A program made the translations under genes and the position numbers. From assembly GCF_009711165.2 (NCBI RefSeq), contig NZ_WMID02000018.1:60568-124567 (forward strand): a stretch of DNA of 64,000 bases, in the 5' to 3' direction. Shown here one piece after another: positions 39,512-47,000 of the stretch. The stretch's first letter is position 1. Each line of letters starts with the position of its first letter. Under the pieces are notes generated by a model. The model saw only the letters and a program-made list of their open reading frames with translations. It made no database searches and was not told where the DNA came from. Source of the DNA: Flavobacterium sp. MC2016-06. Its GTDB lineage: Bacteria > Bacteroidota > Bacteroidia > Flavobacteriales > Flavobacteriaceae.

Positions 39512-40773
39512 AAAAACGTGTTGTAATAACGGGTCTTGGAGTTGCTTCTCCAAATGGAATTGGTATTCCTGAATTTACTCATGCTATTAAAAATGGCATT
39601 TCGGGTATCCGACATGATACGCAATTACAGGAATTACAATTTTCTTGTCAGATAGCTGGAAAACCACAGGTAACTGAGGAACTTAAATCCCTCTATTTTA
39701 CAGATCTTGAACTTCGGGGTTTCAACAGCACTGGTATTTTATATGGTATTATGGCCGGCATGGAAGCGTGGAAAAACAGCGGTTTACCCATAGAAAATAA
39801 TGAAAATCCAGATTGGGACAGCGGTACTATTTTTGGATCTGGCACATCTGGAATCGATAAGTTTCGAGAGAGTATTTATAAAATAGATGATTTGCAGACA
39901 CGAAAATTGGGAAGCACTGTCGTTGCGCAGACTATGAACAGCGGAATAAGCGCTTATCTTGGCGGTAAACTGGGATTAGGAAATCAAGTTACATCCAATT
40001 CTTCTGCCTGCGCAACGGGAACCGAAGCCATAATGATGGCTTATGACCGTATACAATCAGGTTTAGCAAAAAGAATATTGGCTGGAAGCACAAGCGACAG
40101 CGGCCCTTATATTTGGGGCGGATTTGATGCTTTGCGTGTTTGCAGTTCTAAATTTAATGACAATCCACAGCAAGGCTCGCGGCCTATGAGCGGGACAGCT
40201 GCAGGATTTGTACCTGGAAGCGGTGCAGGTGCTTTAGTAATTGAAGATTTAGAAAGTGCTCTGGAACGCGGTGCTTTTATTTATGCAGAAATATTAGGCG
40301 GAAATGTCAACTCTGGCGGACAACGCGGTAATGGCAGTATGACGGCTCCTAACAGCGTTGCTGTACAATATTGTATTGCTAATGCTATAAAAAATGCCGG
40401 AATTGATCCTAGTGAAATTGATGCCATTAACGGTCATCTTACTGCGACTACAAAAGACAGTCTTGAGATTGAGAACTGGACGAAAGCACTGGGATTACAT
40501 GGAAATGATTTTCCGTACATTAATTCTTTAAAAAGTATGACGGGACATTGTCTCACTGCTGCTGGAAGTATTGAAAGTGTGGCTGCTGTTTTACAACTTC
40601 ATGAAAACTTTATTTTTGGTAATATCAATTGCGAAGATCCACATCCGGAAATTACTGCGCTTATTGATGCTGCTAAAATTCCCCTAAAAACTATTTATAA
40701 AGAGGTCAATATAATTGCCAAAGCAAGTTTTGGATTTGGCGATGTAAATGCGTGTGTAATATTTAAAAACTAA
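39508..40773 (+). CDS. Beta-ketoacyl-ACP synthase (KAS II-like) of PKS operon
   Basis: A 421-residue condensing enzyme of the FabF/KAS II type. The catalytic residues are Cys168 (SNSSACATGT), His310 (AINGHLTAT), Lys342 and His347 (KSMTGHCLTAAG). The motif around His310 is NGHLTAT rather than the usual NAHGTST, suggesting a specialised subgroup. It probably elongates an acyl-ACP starter. It is two bases from the ACP gene and so almost certainly coupled to it. Not to be confused with the housekeeping fabF. Confidence 0.88.
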   Translation: MKKRVVITGLGVASPNGIGIPEFTHAIKNGISGIRHDTQLQELQFSCQIAGKPQVTEELKSLYFTDLELRGFNSTGILYGIMAGMEAWKNSGLPIENNENPDWDSGTIFGSGTSGIDKFRESIYKIDDLQTRKLGSTVVAQTMNSGISAYLGGKLGLGNQVTSNSSACATGTEAIMMAYDRIQSGLAKRILAGSTSDSGPYIWGGFDALRVCSSKFNDNPQQGSRPMSGTAAGFVPGSGAGALVIEDLESALERGAFIYAEILGGNVNSGGQRGNGSMTAPNSVAVQYCIANAIKNAGIDPSEIDAINGHLTATTKDSLEIENWTKALGLHGNDFPYINSLKSMTGHCLTAAGSIESVAAVLQLHENFIFGNINCEDPHPEITALIDAAKIPLKTIYKEVNIIAKASFGFGDVNACVIFKN

Positions 40774-40775
40774 AG

Positions 40776-41030
40776 ATGAATAAAGAAGAAATTATTGCTA
40801 AACTGAAAGAGATCGTAAAGCCTTATACAACCAATACTGAGGCATACAATACTCTTACCGAAAATACAGATTTTATAAAGGATCTTAATATCAACTCTGC
40901 TAATTTGGTAGATATTATTCTTGATATTGAAGAATCATTTGATGTAGTGATTGATAATACAGACATGGAACGCATGCTGGATGTAAAGACCGCTGTAGAT
41001 ATTATAGAAACTAAACTTGCCGCAAAATGA
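40776..41030 (+). CDS. Acyl carrier protein of PKS operon
   Basis: An 84-residue acidic acyl carrier protein. The phosphopantetheine attachment site is Ser41 in LNINSANLVDIILDIEE, where typical ACPs have DSL. This divergence again suggests a dedicated partner set. It is made active by the adjacent phosphopantetheinyl transferase, whose gene it overlaps by four bases. It is two bases after the KS gene. Confidence 0.85.
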   Translation: MNKEEIIAKLKEIVKPYTTNTEAYNTLTENTDFIKDLNINSANLVDIILDIEESFDVVIDNTDMERMLDVKTAVDIIETKLAAK

Positions 41031-41542
41031 TTGGTAATGACGTAGTGAGTATACCACAGTCTAGAATAGAAAGCAACTGGAAGCGCAAGGGCTTTTTAGA
41101 AAAGATCTTTTCTGATGAAGAACAAAATCTAATTTCAAATGCTTTTGATTATGAAACTATGGTATGGCTTATTTGGAGCATGAAAGAAGCGTCATATAAA
41201 ATCTACAATCGTCAAACTAAAATAAGAGCATATATTCCTAAAAAACTAAATTGCAAAATAGTATCTCAAAATGACAACTATACTTTAGGTAAAGTTTTGT
41301 GTATGAATAGTGTTTTTTATACAAAATCAATTTTTACGGAAAGCACAATTCATACCATCGCAGTTACCAACCTAAACGATTTAGAATCTGTAATTGAAAT
41401 TAAAAAATATAACATCATTAAAGATGAATTTGGAATTCCATATTTCAATAATGAACAAAATCATTTAGAAGAGGTTTCTATCAGTAATCATGGCGGAATT
41501 GAAAAAATTGTAAAAATTAAAACACCAATAAATAATGGATGA
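41027..41542 (+). CDS. 4'-Phosphopantetheinyl transferase of PKS operon
   Basis: A 171-residue transferase of the AcpS/Sfp superfamily. The metal-binding Asp is at 5 (IGNDVV), and Glu54 with Lys58 stand in WSMKEASYK. It transfers phosphopantetheine from coenzyme A to the operon ACP. It is the last gene of the operon. The IS6-like remnant begins within a few bases of its stop, so the natural 3' end of the operon may have been lost; the C-terminus itself looks intact in size. Confidence 0.85.
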   Translation: MIGNDVVSIPQSRIESNWKRKGFLEKIFSDEEQNLISNAFDYETMVWLIWSMKEASYKIYNRQTKIRAYIPKKLNCKIVSQNDNYTLGKVLCMNSVFYTKSIFTESTIHTIAVTNLNDLESVIEIKKYNIIKDEFGIPYFNNEQNHLEEVSISNHGGIEKIVKIKTPINNG

Positions 41543-41544
41543 CA

Positions 41545-42250
41545 ATAAATATCATTTGAACATACTTGTGCCTGACTTAAGCATCTGATTATTTCGTAAC
41601 ATATGAACAACCTCAATACCGCTTAGAATTCTCTTTGCAGACTCAAAACTTTTAAAACCTAAACCGTTTTGTATTCTCCATTTATAAAACGATGATCCTG
41701 CTCAACTATATTGCTGCCATATTTGCATTGTCGAATCTTTATATTGGAAAAAGAACATTTGTTGTAAACTCTTATCGCACTTATATTTGAGTCGCTTTTG
41801 TCTATATTTATTACCCTTGGTCTGCAATTACTACTTATTGCCTTTATTAGAAATAACTGTTCACTCATTCTATGTCTCCTTCTGGTTCAAAGAAAATCGA
41901 CTGTATTACCCAATTTATCGACCGCTCTATATAAACAATACCAGATACCTTTAACTTTTATATAGGTTTCAATCATTCACAATCTCACTCCCACTCTATT
42001 CTTTCTCTTTTTCATCTGAGATTCAATCATTAGAGTAAATTTAAATACTCAACGCTGAATAATCGCATTATCAAATTGTATTCCACACATTTTCATTATT
42101 TCCTCGACATTTCAATAACTCAAAGTAAATCTTAATTTAAAATAAACTGCTTGAAGAATAATTGACTTAGAATAACAATGACCTTTGATATTCATTTGAT
42201 GAGTTTTAAATATTTAAAGATAACGAGTTATTCTTAGATGCGACAAAGCC
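41545..42250 (-). mobile_element. IS6-like element, decayed copy with several stops
   Basis: Minus-strand translation from near 42195 gives a degenerate IS6-type transposase (KGHCYSKSIILQAVYFKLRF, then stops, VFKFTLMIESQMKKRKNRV, GIWYCLYRAVDKLGNTVDF, RVINIDKSDSNISAIRVYNK, VEQDHRFI). The right inverted repeat is GCGACAAAGCC (about 42240-42250). The left inverted repeat is lost against the PPTase gene. It is inserted in the integrase fragment on its right. Confidence 0.8.
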
Positions 42251-42519
42251 GCATATTCACCTTTTTTTACCAAAGCCAGCATTTGATCATAATGAATCTG
42301 AAATTCCTGAAGTACGGTAGTTTTCTGCTTGGTCTTGCCTAAAATAAAATTAATCAGCTTTACACTGCTCAGAGATTCCTGCTTATCTAAAAGCTGGTTA
42401 GCATATTTTCTAATTTTCATTTCAATAGAATACATAAAGAAATTCAAGGCTTTCGCATCTTCTTTATTTCCTGCTGGTCTTCCTGTTTTTTAGTCCCATC
42501 TGTTTACACTCGTTGAAAA
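42251..42519 (-). pseudogene. Tyrosine recombinase (integrase), N-terminal fragment, interrupted
   Basis: The minus-strand frame reads FSTSVNRWD, a TAA stop, then KTGRPAGNKEDAKALNFF and continues through KIRKYANQLLDKQES, FILGKTKQKTTVLQEFQIHYDQMLALVKKGEYA. This is the arm-DNA-binding and first SAM-like part of a Bacteroidota site-specific integrase. The catalytic half is missing: the IS6-like copy joins it at GAATATGCG. A relic of an integrative element, consistent with the tRNA scars. Confidence 0.7.
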
Positions 42520-42528
42520 CAAAAAAAG

Positions 42529-42552
42529 GAGAACAGAAATGTTCTCCTTTTG
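42529..42552. terminator. Terminator after the unknown lipoprotein pair
   Basis: AAAAGGAGAAC and GTTCTCCTTTT pair perfectly around a six-base loop, with flanking A- and T-runs, so it works in either direction. It lies about 50 bp downstream of the minus-strand stop at 42600 and marks the junction with the integrase fragment. Confidence 0.75.
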
Positions 42553-42599
42553 ATAGCCTGCACCGCAGGCTGCCTTAAAAAATCTCCAATAAACCTTCC

Positions 42600-43268
42600 T
42601 TATCTTAGATTTTTCATTGCATCCAGTACCGGATGATTGCTCAACGGCACGTATTTCGTGGTATAAACCACCATACCTTTGCCATCGGGATAACTGGTTG
42701 TCATCTTCACTACTCGTCCCTTGAATCTCGGCTCAATTACGTCAAAAAAAACGGGTTCCCTTTCTTCTGATGAGAACGGCTCCAGCAGAATATCGTACTT
42801 TTCCCGGTTTTCAGCTGTATAGCTGATTTTCTTGATTTTCTTTCCTTCGTAGACGGTATCCTTTATTTTAAAATTTTCGCTAAAATGAAGGTCTCCTCGA
42901 AAGTCAATTCCATACCTTTTTTCGCGGAGATCTTTCCACGGGATTTTTTCCGTTTTCTGTTCAAGATCTCTTCCCAAATCCTTAAACAGGCCCTTATTAA
43001 AATCAATAAGATAATAGGTCTCCACAGACTGCATAAGACTGACTTTTCCCTGGAAATCAAACTGATCCAACCGCATGACCTGCTGCACTGTACGGTCACC
43101 GCAGACAAAAATACTATCATTAGGAAATTTAAAAATTCTTTGTCCGCCTTGCCAGCTTTCCAGGGAAATGATATAAGCGCCTTTATTTCCGCTTTCCTGA
43201 GAACCCGGCCTAAGAAAAAAAAGCGCAGAGATACCAGCTGCCAAAATGGAAATAAAAATAACCCTCAT
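42600..43268 (-). CDS. Exported or membrane-anchored hypothetical protein
   Basis: About 222 residues from ATG 43268, four bases after the stop of the upstream gene. The N-terminus MRVIFISILAAGISALFFLRPG is a single hydrophobic segment, an anchor or signal. The rest is strand-rich (SLESWQGGQRIFKFPNDSIFVCGDRTVQQV, EKRYGIDFRGDLHFSENFKIKDTVYEGKKIKKISYTAENREKYDILLEPFSSEE). A longer frame from 43349 exists but the shorter one keeps the operon spacing and signal. No family recognised. It forms a two-gene unit with the lipoprotein upstream. Confidence 0.65.
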   Translation of the reverse strand: MRVIFISILAAGISALFFLRPGSQESGNKGAYIISLESWQGGQRIFKFPNDSIFVCGDRTVQQVMRLDQFDFQGKVSLMQSVETYYLIDFNKGLFKDLGRDLEQKTEKIPWKDLREKRYGIDFRGDLHFSENFKIKDTVYEGKKIKKISYTAENREKYDILLEPFSSEEREPVFFDVIEPRFKGRVVKMTTSYPDGKGMVVYTTKYVPLSNHPVLDAMKNLR

Positions 43269-43272
43269 CTTA

Positions 43273-43977
43273 TTACCACCCGACACTGTAAGCTCCGTTT
43301 GAATATACAATCGAATTGATGTTTCCAGTCTTGTTTTTTCCAAAAGCAACTCTTCCAGTCCCCTGGATCACATCTCCAGTCGTGTAAAACCATACATAAT
43401 TATTAGTATATGCCACATTGCGGCCGGTCTCTGACCAGCCTAAAGGACCATACTGCCCTCTAAGCCCACTGCCGGCATGACCTGCAGACTGGATCTGATA
43501 GCTGTAATTATAAGCTCCCAACGGGCCGTTATCATAAACCATAAGCCTCTCATAAGATACTATATCAAATAGACCTAATATATTTTCGGCAATCGTCCAT
43601 CCGTAGATAAGCTGATGAAAACTGCCAAGGGGAATATCCTCTAGACTGCCTCCATAATCAGGACCGCCCTCTGGATATACACGAATCATCATGTATTCTC
43701 CTATAGTGTAGTCCGCTGTTTTCGCCGTCCTTCTTAAATCCGGCTTAACGTAGCTTTTGTCAACTGAATAACCTTCAGGCATAAGATATTTAATATCTTC
43801 GGGCTGCTTTTCCAAATGATCTAAAATTTCCTTTCGCTCCTTCAAGCTCAAAGTGTTTTTGTCAGGGCTCTTCATCAGCCTGATGATAGCCGCATCGGCA
43901 TCAGCCTGAGGAATTTCGGTTTCATTACTGCAGGACATTAGAATTCCCACAATCAAAATTGAAATAATTCTCTTCAT
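43273..43977 (-). CDS. Hypothetical lipoprotein
   Basis: A 234-residue protein with a lipobox (IISILIVGILMSCSNE, Cys16). The following region is helical and charged (DADAAIIRLMKSPDKNTLSLKERKEILDHLEKQP); the C-terminal half is Gly/Tyr-rich with many short strands (YDNGPLGAYNYSYQIQSAGHAGSGLRG, YVWFYTTGDVIQGTGRVAFG). No family is recognised. It is four bases from the next gene, so the two probably act together at the cell envelope. Confidence 0.65.
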   Translation of the reverse strand: MKRIISILIVGILMSCSNETEIPQADADAAIIRLMKSPDKNTLSLKERKEILDHLEKQPEDIKYLMPEGYSVDKSYVKPDLRRTAKTADYTIGEYMMIRVYPEGGPDYGGSLEDIPLGSFHQLIYGWTIAENILGLFDIVSYERLMVYDNGPLGAYNYSYQIQSAGHAGSGLRGQYGPLGWSETGRNVAYTNNYVWFYTTGDVIQGTGRVAFGKNKTGNINSIVYSNGAYSVGW

Positions 43978-44287
43978 AATTTAAAAAATGATTAATTGGT
44001 TATTATTAAATTACACGATGTAATTTATAAGTAAGAGTGTAAAAACTGACAAATGGGTGGTATAAAAAAGCAAAAAAACAACTTTTTTGTAAGTTTTATA
44101 TGTAGTCTTTTAATTACGAGATAGTTACTAAGTAAATATTTTTCAATACCTTAAACATAATTAAGTTATTTGATAACGAAATAAGTATAATTCTAAAATT
44201 TGTATAGTCTACATACTTGTTAAAATTCTCCTAAAAACCTCATAAAAATATATTTCAAATTTAAATCCAACAATAAAAAACTCTGCA

Positions 44288-44530
44288 GACAAGTTGCTGT
44301 CAGCAATAACCCTGCGCCTTGTACCAGTTATTGCTATAACGAGTATGAAAATTGATGCCGAACATGATTCAGACGATAGGCAATTATGGTACGACTCTAA
44401 CGAATCACTTAAGGCTGGAGTAAAAGATTTTACACATATAAAAACAACAAAGTCCGGACATTTTATTCAAATTGATGAGCCTAAACTTGTTTTAGGTAAC
44501 ATTAGACTATTGTTATCAAAACTGCCTTAA
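44288..44530 (+). pseudogene. Alpha/beta hydrolase C-terminal remnant
   Basis: A frame with no start context ends in VPVIAITSMKIDAEHDSDDRQLWYDSNESLKAGVKDFTHIKTTKSGHFIQIDEPKLVLGNI. This is the C-terminal part of an alpha/beta hydrolase, with the catalytic-His region KSGHFIQ. The N-terminal two-thirds is absent upstream, so this is a scar rather than a gene. Its codons are intact, so the deletion may be recent. Confidence 0.55.
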
Positions 44531-44670
44531 GATTATCACCTATTGATCTCAAATCCTTAGCCATTGAATCCTAGTAGTCAACCCAAATCTGATAACTCAG
44601 ATTGGAGTTGATACCTTATATACCACAAAAAGCTAAGGCAAATTTTACTGATATTTACCAACTTAAATTT

Positions 44671-44847
44671 TGTGGCAGAATCGTGGCACATGGAGTTTTA
44701 CAAAATCAAAAACATAGCAAAATCAAGATCTAAGAAGTTTAGGTTCGAAACTGTATTAGATACCAAATCTATTTTTATGGTACGAGTCCTGCTCCCGCTA
44801 CAAGTAAAAATTAGAAGCCGAGAAATATATAGTCCTCGGCTTTTTTT
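44671..44847 (+). repeat. Integration scar: GTGGCA repeat, tRNA 3' end and terminator (copy 3)
   Basis: GTGGCA-GAATC-GTGGCA (44672-44688) starts a block ending in CTAAGAAGTTTAGGTTCGAAA, matched at 51162 and 839. At 44779-44805 GGTACGAGTCCTGCTCCCGC then TACAAG is a tRNA acceptor end with a one-base change in the T-loop. A terminator follows: AGCCGAG and CTCGGCT around an 11-base loop, then T7 (44815-44847). No tRNA 5' half precedes it. Confidence 0.6.
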
Positions 44848-45033
44848 GGTTCGATAAATTTTATTTCAATTTCTTAAAAATTTAAGCTCCTGTGTTTGCA
44901 AAGAAATTTGGTTTGGATCCCGTTAAATTAACTGAAAAAATTCTTATTGAAAGTTTATCTTCGATACACTTAAATTCTGTAATCTATTATACTTGGTGTT
45001 GTCTTAGAGCAGATAGTTTTAAAAAAACATTCC

Positions 45034-45242
45034 TTCCCAACCTTTTTCGATTTTAAAATATCTATAGTATAAAGGAAAATTAAGTCATCAAAATACTTTT
45101 TTTATTGTTAATTTGGTGAAGTCAATTTTTAGCTAAAAAAGAATTAAATCGAGCCGTCTTTCCATTAATATATGACTTTTTTAGAATAAAAAAACAATTA
45201 TTCCCAACCTTTTTGCATTTTAAAGCATCTATAAAGAAAAGA
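45034..45242 (+). promoter_or_regulatory. Two copies of a TTCCCAACCTTTTT promoter-like block
   Basis: TTCCCAACCTTTTT followed by ATTTTAAA and then ATCTATA occurs at 45034-45075 and again at 45201-45242. The second copy ends 8 bp before the LRR gene. AACC with CATCTATA about 17 bp later fits an extracytoplasmic-function sigma factor promoter. The upstream copy has no open gene behind it and may mark a deleted paralogue. Confidence 0.45.
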
Positions 45243-45249
45243 AACAATT

Positions 45250-46818
45250 ATGAAAAAACTGAATCTCATTTTTATATTATTTTTTTTATTTGGAATACAA
45301 AAGTCTTTTTGTATTGAATGTGAGAATTATAACGGAGTTCAGGTATATCCACTTAGAAATGCTATTTCCTCAAACTCTGCTTTTCTAATTGATTTTATTG
45401 AGAAGGAATTTAAAATAAAAGGCAAACTAAAAGATTTAGAATTTACAGCTATCTCAACAACTGGAAAAATATATAAACTGATTATTCTTGAAACCAATTT
45501 TTCCGGAAGTATGGGGCAGTTTTTTCTGAAGCCAAAATCAGGAATAATAATTGGAGATACGATTTCCATTAGCATATCATTAAAAAATAAATTAGAATTA
45601 GAAGGAGGGATTAATAAATTACAAAGCTATATAAAATGGAAAAAATGGGTTGTAAAATATAAGAAATATATAGAAAAACCTATTTGGAAACGATCTGGAG
45701 AGGAGTATCAGCTTTTTAATTATGGTACTGGCCTAGCCTTAGAGTTAATAGGCTTTAGTTTTTCGGATAATTTGTATTCTGAACTTATAAAGGTAAAAGA
45801 TTATGAATGGGTACCCTATTATTTTCGTATTGAGTTTATAAACGAACGTTTTATTAGATCAGGAGACCATACAACACCGAGATTGTTTAATGGAATTTGT
45901 AATGGCAATTTCACATTCGAAAACAATAAATCGTATTCCGCAAAATTAAGAGTTGTTGATGCTTCAGGAAATTTTTCTAAAGTATCAAAAATAATAAATT
46001 TTAATACAGGCGCAAAGGTGAAACCAATTAATACAGAGGCTCCATACACGACTATCCCCGATCCTAATTTTGAGAAAGCCCTGATAGAAAAAGGATACGA
46101 CTCAGGAACAATAGATGCAAAAGTACCTACTGCGAATATCGCCAATATTACCTATTTGGAAGTTTCTGATAAGAAAATATCAGATTTAACAGGAATACAG
46201 GATTTCGTAGCTTTGAAAACTCTGATTTGCATATCTAATGCTTTAAAAACTCTTGATATAAGTAAAAATAGTGCTTTGACTACATTGTGGTGTTTTTCAA
46301 ATCAATTATCATTTTTAGATGTGAGTAAAAATATAGCTTTGATTTCATTAAATTGTCATTCTAATCAGTTAAGTAGTTTGGATGTGAGTAAAAATACAGC
46401 TTTGACTTGGTTGAGTTGTCGTTCAAACCAATTGTCTTCTTTAAATATTGATAACAATAAAGCATTAATAGAATTGTATTGTTTTGAAAACCAATTAAAT
46501 AATTTTGAGGTAAGCAATAATATCGATTTGCAAATTTTGAAATGTAATACAAATAAAATATTAGCTTTAAATACAAGTAAAAATGTTACTTTGAAAATCT
46601 TTGAATGTTATTCAAATCAATTAACTGCCTTAGATATATCTCAAAATTATCAATTAACCGAATTTCGCTCCGACAGTAATTTATTGACAAATTTAAATTT
46701 ATCCCAAAATACACTTATAACTCAGTTTTCCTGCAGTCATAACAAATTAAAAACTTTATATCTAGCAGAAAATGCTGTTTTAACTAGTATAAATTGCTCT
46801 TTTAACGATTTATACTAA
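45250..46818 (+). CDS. Exported leucine-rich-repeat (internalin-like) protein, ends at an in-frame stop
   Basis: A 522-residue protein with a signal peptide (LNLIFILFFLFGIQKSFC). A strand-rich N-terminal half is followed by the IPDPNFEKALIEKGYDSG linker typical of Flavobacterium LRR proteins and about eleven repeats of the form (L)xCxxNQLxxLDVSKNxAL (from about residue 285). The frame stops at TAA 46816-46818 after SINCSFNDLY. Translation in the same frame continues with ISNGNNQRITSFNAINNFNLKCIQTDSYKVPSYW to TAG 46992, which is the normal sequence next to a last LRR in this family. The stop therefore looks like a late nonsense mutation that removes about 57 residues. No type IX sorting domain is seen. 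Confidence 0.8.
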   Translation: MKKLNLIFILFFLFGIQKSFCIECENYNGVQVYPLRNAISSNSAFLIDFIEKEFKIKGKLKDLEFTAISTTGKIYKLIILETNFSGSMGQFFLKPKSGIIIGDTISISISLKNKLELEGGINKLQSYIKWKKWVVKYKKYIEKPIWKRSGEEYQLFNYGTGLALELIGFSFSDNLYSELIKVKDYEWVPYYFRIEFINERFIRSGDHTTPRLFNGICNGNFTFENNKSYSAKLRVVDASGNFSKVSKIINFNTGAKVKPINTEAPYTTIPDPNFEKALIEKGYDSGTIDAKVPTANIANITYLEVSDKKISDLTGIQDFVALKTLICISNALKTLDISKNSALTTLWCFSNQLSFLDVSKNIALISLNCHSNQLSSLDVSKNTALTWLSCRSNQLSSLNIDNNKALIELYCFENQLNNFEVSNNIDLQILKCNTNKILALNTSKNVTLKIFECYSNQLTALDISQNYQLTEFRSDSNLLTNLNLSQNTLITQFSCSHNKLKTLYLAENAVLTSINCSFNDLY

Positions 46819-47000
46819 TTAATTATCTCAAATGGAAACAATCAAAGAATTACATCCTTTAATGCTATAAATAATTTCAACTTAAAATGTATTCAAACTG
46901 ATAGCTATAAAGTACCTAGCTACTGGAAAAAAGATCCAATAGCCAGTTTTAAAATCTGTTGTGATAGTTTAAAAAATCCTATAAAAAATTAGCCCTACAA

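Noticed and set aside
44294..44530. A 78-residue intact gene
   Set aside because: It starts inside the alpha/beta hydrolase fold and has only the C-terminal part; it is a remnant.
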